Origin: an uncultured Dehalococcoidia bacterium
Lineage (GTDB): Bacteria; Chloroflexota; Dehalococcoidia; Tepidiformales; Tepidiformaceae
Length of the DNA stretch: 5,641 nucleotides
Direction: 5' to 3'
NCBI GenBank assembly: GCA_937864275.1
Contig: CALMIW010000057.1
Location: 1-5,641 of the forward strand
Below are positions 1-5,554 of the stretch, piece after piece. The position numbers and the translations under genes were made by a program. The first letter of the stretch is position 1; the number at the start of each line of letters is the position of its first letter. The notes below the pieces were generated by a model. That model saw only the letters and a list, made by a program, of their open reading frames with translations, did not search any database and was not told where the DNA came from.

Positions 1-430
1 CGGGCTCGAGGTCCTCGTCCAAGTCAGCCTGCGTGGCCGCGATCGCCGCGAGCTGACGGTCGCGGCGCTTGCGGCGATACTCGATCACGTCGTCGAGCAG
101 CAGCATCCGCCGGTTGCTGGTTCGAGTGCACGGAATCTCCCCCGCGTCGATCAGCTTCACCAGTGTCGGACGACTCATGCCCAGCAGGTCGGCCGCCTGT
201 TGGGTCGTGAGGCTCTGAGACTGCGGGGTCACGGTGATCGCCTTGCCGACCCGCATCGCGGCGACGACCTGAGTGAGGATGGCGTTGATCTCGGCCGGCA
301 GCGCAACCGAGTGAGAGCCGTTGACCAAGGCGAATGTCGGGGCGTCACCCGAGTGCAGGAGGTCATCGATTTCCGCGACGCCGGCATTCTCGCTGGGAAG
401 GTAGGTCTTGGGCTCGAGCAGTGTGGTCAT
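1..430 (-). CDS. Excisionase-fold HTH antitoxin-like protein, 3' end beyond left edge
   Basis: The frame is open from ATG at 430 to the window edge (143 codons) with no stop. Residues 74-115 form an excisionase/MerR-like DNA-binding fold (LTTQQAADLLGMSRPTLVKL, then an IPCTRTSNRRMLLLDDVIEY wing). Residues 31-70 contain a short segment (LVNGSHSVALPAEINAIL) typical of actinobacterial antitoxins that precede PIN-domain toxins. A basic and acidic tail (RRKRRDRQLAAI, then DLDEDLEP) follows and would be the toxin-binding part. The start is well supported: AAGGAG at 436-441 lies 5 nt before the ATG, and a sigma70-type promoter lies just upstream. Such antitoxins usually bind their own promoter and neutralise a ribonuclease encoded immediately downstream, which here would be left of position 1 and is not visible. 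A lone excisionase or transcription regulator is the alternative. The DNA-binding call is solid; the toxin-antitoxin role is inferred. Confidence 0.82.
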   Translation of the reverse strand, partial: MTTLLEPKTYLPSENAGVAEIDDLLHSGDAPTFALVNGSHSVALPAEINAILTQVVAAMRVGKAITVTPQSQSLTTQQAADLLGMSRPTLVKLIDAGEIPCTRTSNRRMLLLDDVIEYRRKRRDRQLAAIAATQADLDEDLEP

Positions 431-438
431 CGCTTCTC

Positions 439-452
439 CTTGCATCTGCAAG
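439..452. repeat. Perfect dyad CTTGCA-TC-TGCAAG at start of leader / RBS
   Basis: Two 6-bp arms, CTTGCA and TGCAAG, flank a 2-bp spacer between the -10 box and the start codon, and one arm overlaps the AAGGAG ribosome site. It could be a second operator half. If transcription starts slightly upstream of the predicted point, it could also be a small hairpin masking the ribosome site. Both are inferences. Confidence 0.35.
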
Positions 453-453
453 A

Positions 454-482
454 AGCGTAAGCCGGTTTCGAAACTTTCGCAA
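454..482 (-). promoter_or_regulatory. Promoter of the antitoxin-like gene
   Basis: On the minus strand a -35-like TTGCGA (477-482, 4 of 6 to TTGACA) is separated by exactly 17 nt from TACGCT (454-459, fits the actinobacterial TANNNT -10). Transcription would begin near 446-448, giving a short leader that carries the AAGGAG ribosome site. The gene therefore does not depend on read-through from the restriction operon that ends at 512. Confidence 0.55.
465..474. promoter_or_regulatory. Perfect palindrome GTTTCGAAAC in the promoter spacer, candidate operator
   Basis: GTTTCGAAAC is a perfect 10-bp palindrome lying wholly between the -35 and -10 boxes. That position suits an operator: a bound dimer would block RNA polymerase. 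The downstream gene encodes a DNA-binding antitoxin-like protein, so autorepression is the simplest guess. Binding is not shown by the sequence. Confidence 0.45.
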
Positions 483-489
483 GAGGCGT

Positions 490-518
490 CGAGTGGCCCG
501 CACTCAGCGGATCACTCG
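490..518. terminator. Weak hairpin at the end of mrr, possible operon terminator
   Basis: Just past the mrr stop (512-514) lies GAGTG-GCCCG-CACTC (491-505), a 5-bp stem with a 5-nt loop. An alternative pairing of CGAGTG (490-495) with CACTCG (513-518) spans the stop codon. No T-run follows. Actinobacterial terminators often lack one, but the stem is short, so this is only a candidate end of the four-gene transcript. Confidence 0.25.
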
Positions 519-1396
519 AAGAAGTCCTCGTCCACCTCGACGATGTGGACGGTCTGTGTCACCTGCACCCCCACGCCGTAGCGGATCATGAGCGAGGCCA
601 ACCGCGGGCCGTCGATGAGCACGACTCGCGTCGGGACGGAATCAGCGTAGGCGCGGGCACCGCTGCTGAAGCGCGCGGTGGTGATGAACACGCCCTGGTT
701 GGCCTGGTTGCCGTGGAGGGCGCCGACGAAGGCCTGGATCGTGGGCCGGTGGATGGTCGCGTCGAGGGCGAAGCGCTTGGCCTGCACATAGATGCGACTC
801 AACCCGAGAGCGTCCTGGTCGACGATCCCGTCGATCCCGCCGTCGTTGGAAAGCTGGGTGCGGGAGGCCGTGCCTTCGGCGCCGCCGTAGCCCATGGCCA
901 TGATCAGGTCGAGCACCGCTTGCTCGAAGAAGACGGGCTCGTTCGCGTGGAGCCGATTAAGCAGGTCGGTCGCGACAGCAGAATGCAGGCGTTCGACACC
1001 GAGCGACACCTGCTCCACCGGGTCCAGTTCGGCCGAGTCATCGGGAGGATCGATCACCGGAGGGTCAGGAATAGGGCCGCCGAGCGACGCGAGATCCTTC
1101 TCCTTGATCCCGTGCGGATGGTCAGCGCACAGCTTCCGCCCCGCATCCGTAATGCGGTAATGCCCACGTACTGGTCGTTCAGCGGCACCGGCGCGGTAGA
1201 GGTACGACAGAGCCCAATTGGCGCGATTGCGGTACCGCTGCTGGCCGGAGGGGATGGTCTCCAGTCGCTTCTCTGCGCTAACGCCGAGCAGATCGGCAGC
1301 GGAAGTGCAGATGTCGCGGGCGCGGTGGACCTCACCGTCCAGGAGCACCTGCAGCGCGGGGGCCATGTACTGGTCCCAGGTGGGATCGACGGTCAT
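512..1396 (-). CDS. mrr: Mrr-family restriction endonuclease
   Basis: The 294-aa protein has the two-part Mrr architecture. An N-terminal winged-helix region (about 1-95; note WALSYLYRAGAAERPVRGHYRIT at 61-83, shown by its ends) matches the Mrr_N type of DNA-binding domain. A Pro/Asp-rich linker (106-129) leads to a C-terminal PD-(D/E)XK nuclease (about 145-275): E158 in FFEQAVLDLI, GYGG at 169-172, catalytic D189 in NDGGIDG, and Q205-x-K207 in QAKR, then FITTARFS. All expected catalytic residues are present. E. coli Mrr cleaves modified DNA, so the likely role is DNA restriction in the cytoplasm. The start is supported by GAGGAG about 5 nt upstream, and its ATG overlaps the preceding gene's stop (ATGA). 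It is the last gene of the operon. Target and dependence on methylation are unknown; the endonuclease call is secure. Confidence 0.88.
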   Translation of the reverse strand: MTVDPTWDQYMAPALQVLLDGEVHRARDICTSAADLLGVSAEKRLETIPSGQQRYRNRANWALSYLYRAGAAERPVRGHYRITDAGRKLCADHPHGIKEKDLASLGGPIPDPPVIDPPDDSAELDPVEQVSLGVERLHSAVATDLLNRLHANEPVFFEQAVLDLIMAMGYGGAEGTASRTQLSNDGGIDGIVDQDALGLSRIYVQAKRFALDATIHRPTIQAFVGALHGNQANQGVFITTARFSSGARAYADSVPTRVVLIDGPRLASLMIRYGVGVQVTQTVHIVEVDEDFFE

Positions 1397-2508
1397 CGGG
1401 TCTCCTCAAGTTGGCCCAGATCGAAGTGCTCGCCCAGCCGGTCCAGGGTGAACTCCTGACGGAGCTTGCACGCGCTGTTCTGGTTGGCGAACATCCCCTT
1501 GACCCAGAATGCGTCGGACTGTGGCACGGCGACTGTCCACTTCACCGGGACGACGTACTCGTCGTCGTCGCTCTCATCGCCGTTCTCGTTCACGCCCGCG
1601 GGCGAGTGCCGGTACGAGGCGTTCAACTTCTGGTCCCGCAGCCGTTCCCACTGGCCGTCGACCTCAACCATCGCGTCGTCGAATCGCGTGGCTTCCCGCA
1701 GCACGGTGCCGACGGCCACGTAGCCGCGCTTGGGGATGTGGACGTTGACCCGGGCGCCGACGGGAAGTGAGCGCAGCGATCCGGAGTACCAGCTCCCGCC
1801 GCCCGCGGAGACGAATCCGTACCGGCGGCCGTCCTCCCAGGAGCGGCTGCCCTCCTCGCCGAAGGAGACAAACCAGTCGATGCCGTTCCACTCCGCCTTC
1901 TTGCCCTTCGCGCCCCGGGGGCCCGACGCTGATCGGTGGGCTCCCTCGTCGTCGCCAGCCAGCCACGATCGTGCGAGGTAGCGGCGACCGTCGTCCTGGA
2001 GGTGGGTGAAGAAGACGACGTTGACGGGTACGCCGAATTCGCGGAGGTAGGTGACGATCCGCTCGGAGGACGAGTCGAGCTCGGTGGCCACCACGACAAG
2101 GTTGATCGACCCGTTGATCTCGTCGGGAGCGGAGATGCCGAACACCTCCTCGAACGCGGCCTCGAAGGGAGCGTCCAGCTGCGCGTTGGCCAGCTCGATG
2201 ACGGTCTCGCGGTCGAGGGTCGAGACCCACGAGCCGTAGTCGAGCACCTGTGCCACCACGTCGCGGGGCGTCTTGTCCCGCTTGAGCTCGAGGACGTGCA
2301 GGTTGCCCTCGATGTCCATGGCCAATAGGTCGATGTACTTCCCGTACGGCGTCCGAACCTGCCGCCCGACGACGAGGAGGCGCTCACCCAGGAGCGTCGG
2401 GTCCTGCTCGAGGAACTCTTCGAGCATGGACTCGGTGGGCAACTGGCTTGCGCTGAGCCGCCGCGGCGTCCGGCCGTCGATCCGCCAAACCCCCATCTCT
2501 ACCGGCAT
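1393..2508 (-). CDS. NucS/DUF91-like PD-(D/E)XK nuclease with C-terminal PUA/EVE-like domain
   Basis: The protein has 371 aa. Residues about 25-170 resemble the nuclease domain of NucS/DUF91 proteins: an N-terminal helix EEFLEQDPTLLG (30-41), VVGRQVRTPYGKYIDLLAMD (46-65) containing D60, the E74-x-K76 motif in ELKR, and Q87 in QVLDYGSW. These fit a metal-dependent PD-(D/E)XK active site. A polar, Gly/Lys-rich linker (184-206) leads to a second domain (about 207-365) with YGFVSAGGGSWYSGSLRSL and VHIPKRGYVAVGTVL, which looks like a small beta-barrel of the PUA/EVE type. That assignment is from memory of the fold and is tentative. In such fusions the barrel often reads modified bases or flexible nucleic acid. 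GGAGAG lies about 6 nt upstream of ATG 2508, which overlaps the hsdS stop as TGATG; Met5 is a weaker start. Placement directly after hsdS suggests it is the restriction effector or a partner of the methyltransferase. The nuclease domain is fairly secure, the biological role inferred. Confidence 0.8.
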   Translation of the reverse strand: MPVEMGVWRIDGRTPRRLSASQLPTESMLEEFLEQDPTLLGERLLVVGRQVRTPYGKYIDLLAMDIEGNLHVLELKRDKTPRDVVAQVLDYGSWVSTLDRETVIELANAQLDAPFEAAFEEVFGISAPDEINGSINLVVVATELDSSSERIVTYLREFGVPVNVVFFTHLQDDGRRYLARSWLAGDDEGAHRSASGPRGAKGKKAEWNGIDWFVSFGEEGSRSWEDGRRYGFVSAGGGSWYSGSLRSLPVGARVNVHIPKRGYVAVGTVLREATRFDDAMVEVDGQWERLRDQKLNASYRHSPAGVNENGDESDDDEYVVPVKWTVAVPQSDAFWVKGMFANQNSACKLRQEFTLDRLGEHFDLGQLEETR

Positions 2509-3026
2509 CAGAGCTCTCCGTGGAATACGCGAGAGCGCAGCGACATGGCGAGCTCGTCGGACAGCGAGAGCATCTGGAGGCCCCTCGCGTAGAGGTCGTC
2601 TGCGTGATTCAGAAGCGCTGCGATTCGACGCTGTTCGTCAATTGGCGGACGCGGAATCGTCTTTTCTTTCAAGATCTTGAAATGCCGAGAGTAGCCGAGC
2701 GCGGGGAACTGAACACTTCGCAGGAAGTGGTAGACAAAAATTGAATCCCAGCCACTCTGAACTTTCAGTACTTTCACGCCATCGGCGCCCATGGCGAATG
2801 GAAAATCGACGTACTTGAAGACCTTTGTATGATCACCGAACACGATCACTGGACCTTCTGATTGGTGAAGAAACTCCAGATTGTCGGTATAACCGCCCAC
2901 CAAACTCTGGCCTTGGTCAATTATCGGAATCGCGCCCTCGGAAAGGTAGTTCCGCTGTAGTACTTTCTGATTGCCTCGGGTTATGTCGATAATTGCTTCA
3001 TCGAACTGCGCCATCGGCCACGTCAT
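2508..3026 (-). CDS. hsdS: Half-length type I specificity subunit HsdS (single TRD)
   Basis: This DNA-recognition subunit of a type I methyltransferase has 172 aa against the usual 400-450 aa. It carries one target recognition domain (about 5-123; GAIPIIDQGQSLVGGYTDN at 31-49, VIVFGDHTKVFKYVDFPFA at 60-78, GADGVKVL at 80-87) and one conserved helical region (IPRPPIDEQRRIAALLNHAD at 124-143, then a helix to 172). Full-length HsdS has two of each. The ends are clean: ATG overlaps the hsdM stop (ATGA) and the stop overlaps the next start (TGATG), so this looks like a natural half-subunit rather than a truncation. Half-subunits are known to dimerise, as in M.AhdI, giving a symmetric split recognition site. 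The TRD part is about 49% GC by hand count (2641-3000), while its own C-terminal part is about 63%, as expected if the TRD was swapped in. The recognised sequence cannot be read from the protein by eye. Confidence 0.9.
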   Translation of the reverse strand: MTWPMAQFDEAIIDITRGNQKVLQRNYLSEGAIPIIDQGQSLVGGYTDNLEFLHQSEGPVIVFGDHTKVFKYVDFPFAMGADGVKVLKVQSGWDSIFVYHFLRSVQFPALGYSRHFKILKEKTIPRPPIDEQRRIAALLNHADDLYARGLQMLSLSDELAMSLRSRVFHGEL

Positions 3027-4480
3027 GAAAGTGCCGCCTTCAGCTCAGCTAATCCCCGGTGGATTTCGCCCTCGAGCGCGACCAAGTCGGCGATGATTTC
3101 TAGAGAATCTCGGTTCGCTCTTTCCTCGGGGGGAGCATCCCTGTAGCGGTGGATCGACAAGTCGTAATTTTGGTTCACGATATCGGACTTGGGCACGAGG
3201 AAAGACTGCTCTGTATGGGTGCGGGATCTTTCGGCATCGCGGTTCTTCCAACGGGCAAGCACGTCCGGCAAGTCGTTGGCCCCGACGGGGTTGCGCTTGT
3301 CATCGAGGGAGAAGCCGTCGGCGCGGACGTCGTAGAACCACACGTCATCGGTGCCGCCGGAGTCAGTCTTGGTGAAAAACAGGATGGCGGTCGACACCCC
3401 GGCATACGGCTTGAACACACCCGAGGGGAGCTTGACCACGGCGTCGAGTTTCTGCTCCTCGATCAAGCGTTTGCGCAGAGACTTATACGCGTTCCCCGAG
3501 TCAAAGAGCACTCCGTCGGGCACGATCACCGCCGCGCGCCCGCCCGGCTTGAGCAGGCGCAGGAACAGAGCGAGAAAGAGCAACTCGGTCTTCTTGGTCT
3601 TGACGTCCTTGAGCAGTGCCTTGGACGTGGATTCGTAATCCAGACTGCCTTTAAAGGGAGGGTTGGCGAGGATCAGTGTGTAGCGACCCTCGGTGTCCGC
3701 CGCGACCTCGGAGAGTGAGTCGCGGTATCGGATGTCCGGCGACTCGACGCCGTGCATGAGCATGTTCATGCTGCCGATGCGCAGCATGGTGGAGTCGAAG
3801 TCGTACCCGTGGAACATCGAGGATCCGAAGTGCTTCCGCTGGGCGGCGTCGGTGAGAACGGTCGGATGGTGCTCCCGCAGGTGCTCGGCGGCGGAGACGA
3901 GGAAGCCGGCCGTGCCGCAGGCGGGATCGCAGATCTCATCGCTCGGCTTGGGATCCGTCATGGCCACCATCAGTTGGATGATGTGCCGCGGCGTGCGGAA
4001 CTGGCCGTTCTGACCGGCCGAGGCGAGTTTGCCCAGCATGTACTCGTAGAGGTCGCCGTTGGTGTCGCGGTCCTGCATCGGCACGTCGTCGAGCATGTCG
4101 ACGACCTTGCTCAGCAGCGCCGGGGTGGGCACCGTGAAGCGGGCGTCCTTCATGTGCTCGGCGTAGGTGGACCCCTCGCCGCCGAGTTGCCTCAGGAACG
4201 GGAACACCTCGTCGTCGACGATCCGGAACATCACGCCCGGCTCTGCGTTCTTGAAGCGTGACCAGCGGAGCTGGTCCTGGCCTGGCTTGAACGTCGGGTC
4301 GACGAGTGGCTCGCCCAGCCGCCTGGCCTTGTTCTCCTGCAGCGTCTGCAGATCGTCGAGGCGGCGGATGAAGAGCAGGTACGTGATCTGTTCGATCACC
4401 TCGAGCGGGTTGCTGATGCCGCCCGACCAGAAGGCGTTCCAGACGCCGTCGATCTTGCTCTTGAGTTCACCGGTGATCAT
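3023..4480 (-). CDS. hsdM: Type I restriction-modification DNA adenine methyltransferase subunit HsdM
   Basis: It transfers methyl from S-adenosylmethionine to N6 of adenine when complexed with HsdS. The 485 aa are normal for the family. The N-terminal helical HsdM_N region (about 5-140; ITYLLFIRRLDDLQ at 32-45) is followed by the N6_Mtase domain: motif X-like GQFRTPRHI (159-167), the AdoMet-binding motif I DPACGTAGF (185-193), the catalytic motif IV NPPF (273-276), PGGRAAVIVPDGVLF (312-326) and LPSGVFKPYAGVSTAILFF (351-369). All key residues are intact, so it should be active. ATG 4480 has no Shine-Dalgarno nearby; TACGAT lies 6 nt before it, which suggests a leaderless transcript. It is the first gene of a minus-strand operon and its TGA overlaps the hsdS ATG by 4 nt. 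No hsdR follows within the window, which is unusual for a type I system. Confidence 0.95.
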   Translation of the reverse strand: MITGELKSKIDGVWNAFWSGGISNPLEVIEQITYLLFIRRLDDLQTLQENKARRLGEPLVDPTFKPGQDQLRWSRFKNAEPGVMFRIVDDEVFPFLRQLGGEGSTYAEHMKDARFTVPTPALLSKVVDMLDDVPMQDRDTNGDLYEYMLGKLASAGQNGQFRTPRHIIQLMVAMTDPKPSDEICDPACGTAGFLVSAAEHLREHHPTVLTDAAQRKHFGSSMFHGYDFDSTMLRIGSMNMLMHGVESPDIRYRDSLSEVAADTEGRYTLILANPPFKGSLDYESTSKALLKDVKTKKTELLFLALFLRLLKPGGRAAVIVPDGVLFDSGNAYKSLRKRLIEEQKLDAVVKLPSGVFKPYAGVSTAILFFTKTDSGGTDDVWFYDVRADGFSLDDKRNPVGANDLPDVLARWKNRDAERSRTHTEQSFLVPKSDIVNQNYDLSIHRYRDAPPEERANRDSLEIIADLVALEGEIHRGLAELKAALS

Positions 4481-4486
4481 GTGGCC

Positions 4487-4492
4487 ATCGTA
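4487..4492 (-). promoter_or_regulatory. -10 box for hsdM operon (leaderless)
   Basis: On the minus strand TACGAT fits TANNNT and is followed by 6 nt and then the hsdM ATG, so transcription would start at or very near the A of ATG. No recognisable -35 lies 17-18 nt upstream. A perfect GCACGTGC palindrome (4497-4504) lies 4 bp upstream of the -10, in the spacer, and could be an operator. Confidence 0.45.
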
Positions 4493-4510
4493 TCCAGCAC
4501 GTGCGACCTC

Positions 4511-4552
4511 CCCCGGGGAACTCCCAGGGCGGTGGGGAAGGGGTGGAGCCCC
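4511..4552 (+). other. G-rich tract with short dyads in divergent intergenic region
   Basis: The 89 bp between the divergent starts 4480 and 4570 include CCCCGGGG (4511-4518), G-runs at 4515-4518, 4527-4529, 4534-4537 and 4540-4543, and the hairpin GGGG-TGGAG-CCCC (4540-4552). The runs are spaced by 8, 4 and 2 nt, slightly too wide for a standard G-quadruplex rule. No gene is seen. It may be a control region for both neighbours, or simply GC-rich spacer. Confidence 0.3.
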
Positions 4553-4557
4553 CGAAC

Positions 4558-4563
4558 TAGCGT
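4558..4563 (+). promoter_or_regulatory. -10 box for lipoprotein gene (leaderless)
   Basis: TAGCGT fits TANNNT and ends 6 nt before ATG 4570, placing the transcription start at about the A of ATG. The TAG in the box is also the in-frame stop that limits the reading frame upstream, so no earlier start codon exists. No -35 consensus is visible in the G-rich sequence upstream. Confidence 0.4.
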
Positions 4564-4569
4564 ATTGCT

Positions 4570-5253
4570 ATGCGCCTATTTGCCCTCGTGGCTTCAACTG
4601 CTTTCTTGTTAACTGCATGTGGAGAATCTGCGGACGATCCTGGGGGAAGCGCGGACGGCGGTGCTGCGACACCTGATTCGCCAGCGGCAGTCGAGCTTGT
4701 AGCCACGGGGTTCGGCCAGCAGGACGGTTACGTCCAAGGGATTGCTGTGGTCACCAGTGAAGATGAGAACGCGGTGGGCGAGTTCGTCACTGTCAGCATG
4801 AATTTCCTCGACTCGTCCGGCGGAATCTTAGGTACAGGCGACCAGGTCGAGTCGATGGCCTGGGCCGGACAGGAGCTCGTACTTCCGGTGTGGTTCGATC
4901 TCAGCTCGACACCAGGCGCCGAGGTGGCCGAGGTCGATGCGTCGGTGTCGATTAGCGACTACGGGATGACCCGCCAAGTGGTCGATCCGATTGAGCCGGT
5001 GGCTTCGCGAGAAATAAGGGCTAATCAGTACGGCGGCACCACTGCAGTATTCGAGCTGACGAACCCCTCGGGCGCAGACATGAATAACGCGCGGGTCGGA
5101 ATCGTGTGCTACGACCAGGACGAGAAGATCAATGGCGGAGCCAGTGACTACCCCAGTCTCATCGCGGCAGGTCAGACGGTGCTCGTTGAGGCGGACGTGA
5201 CGACTTCCGGCGTGCCTGAGAGGTGTGTGGCGCACACAAGCTACGAGCAGTAA
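4570..5253 (+). CDS. Putative secreted lipoprotein with two FxLYD-like beta-sandwich units
   Basis: The 227-aa protein starts with a lipoprotein signal: short basic MR, hydrophobic LFALVASTAFLL, and lipobox L14-T15-A16-C17. C17 would be lipidated and the mature protein anchored on the outer face of the membrane. A Gly/Ala/Asp-rich spacer (18-40) is followed by two similar beta-rich units, about 41-130 (FVTVSMNFLDSSGGIL at 72-87) and about 145-225 (VFELTNPSGADMNNARVGIV at 160-179, CYDQDEKINGG at 180-190). They resemble FxLYD-type extracellular domains, where a conserved bulky residue-D-x-x-G turn recurs. C180 and C219 could form a disulfide. ATG 4570 is the only possible early start, and there is no good ribosome site. 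No enzymatic motif is seen and the function is unknown. It is divergent from the restriction operon, so there is no sign that it is part of it. Confidence 0.78.
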   Translation: MRLFALVASTAFLLTACGESADDPGGSADGGAATPDSPAAVELVATGFGQQDGYVQGIAVVTSEDENAVGEFVTVSMNFLDSSGGILGTGDQVESMAWAGQELVLPVWFDLSSTPGAEVAEVDASVSISDYGMTRQVVDPIEPVASREIRANQYGGTTAVFELTNPSGADMNNARVGIVCYDQDEKINGGASDYPSLIAAGQTVLVEADVTTSGVPERCVAHTSYEQ

Positions 5254-5548
5254 TCCCGTCCCGCGCGATCAGCCCCTCCAAGAGATCGGCGCCCGTACGG
5301 CCTTGGGGCGAATCGACTTCGAAGGGGCAGATCTCGCGTAGTGAGCAGTGTGCGGCCCGCGCGCGTCCACCCGCTGGGTTTAGGCGCCCCTGGTGGTTGT
5401 GAACGCGCCCGGCCGGCGTCATTGACTGGCGGCAGACGTGTCCGGAGACCCAAGCATCCGGGCGGCCGCGTTGAAGGATACCGTCCTCGCGACGAGCGGC
5501 CCCACTACGCCAAAAGGGGTTTTGGCGGGGCTGTCAGCGGCGCATCCG
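5254..5548. other. Intergenic stretch without a convincing gene
   Basis: About 295 bp follow the lipoprotein stop. Open frames exist on both strands, including minus-strand frames over 5159-5453, but they overlap each other, show no recognisable domain, have no clear ribosome sites and one runs antisense into the lipoprotein gene. No tRNA-like cloverleaf or IS end was found by eye. The only clear structure is the bulged hairpin at 5499-5531. Confidence 0.5.
5499..5531. terminator. Strong bulged inverted repeat, terminator or operator
   Basis: A perfect dyad CGCCAAAA (5508-5515) - GGGG loop - TTTTGGCG (5520-5527) is extended by GCCCC (5499-5503) pairing with GGGGC (5527-5531) across a 5-nt bulge when the inner stem is taken as 7 bp. 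The total is about 12 bp. No T-run follows on either strand. It could end transcription from the lipoprotein gene, or act as an operator, since it covers the expected -35 area of the next gene. Confidence 0.4.
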
Positions 5549-5554
5549 TAACGT
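5549..5554 (+). promoter_or_regulatory. -10 box for SDR gene (leaderless)
   Basis: TAACGT fits TANNNT and ends 7 nt before GTG 5562, the spacing expected for a leaderless transcript. It supports GTG 5562 over the in-frame GTG 5553, which lies inside the box. No -35 consensus is visible; the expected place overlaps the inverted repeat at 5499-5531. Confidence 0.4.

Noticed and set aside
545..1459. Plus-strand open frame of 304 codons opposite mrr
   Set aside because: It is antisense to a gene with a full Mrr active site and clean overlap to its neighbour. Its translation shows no recognisable domain and is typical of the mirror frame of high-GC coding DNA.
1623..2387. Minus-strand 254-codon Ser/Arg-rich frame inside the nuclease gene
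   Set aside because: It is a shifted frame of the NucS-like gene. Extreme Ser/Arg/Thr content is an artefact of reading GC-rich codons out of phase.
2508..3026. hsdS as a pseudogene truncated by frameshift
   Set aside because: Both ends overlap neighbouring genes precisely, the frame is intact with a complete TRD and helical region, and there is no second TRD remnant in any frame between it and the next gene.
3149..3718. Plus-strand open frame of 189 codons opposite hsdM
   Set aside because: It lies wholly within the conserved methyltransferase gene on the other strand and has no domain or ribosome site.
4515..4543. G-quadruplex
   Set aside because: Four G-runs are present but the first loop is 8 nt, beyond the common 7-nt limit, and some runs could pair with nearby C-runs instead.
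5159..5453. Minus-strand frames of 70 and 87 codons downstream of the lipoprotein, possibly a gene remnant
   Set aside because: The two overlap in different frames, lack clear start signals and resemble no family I know. One runs into the lipoprotein gene. A decayed gene cannot be excluded but is not supported.
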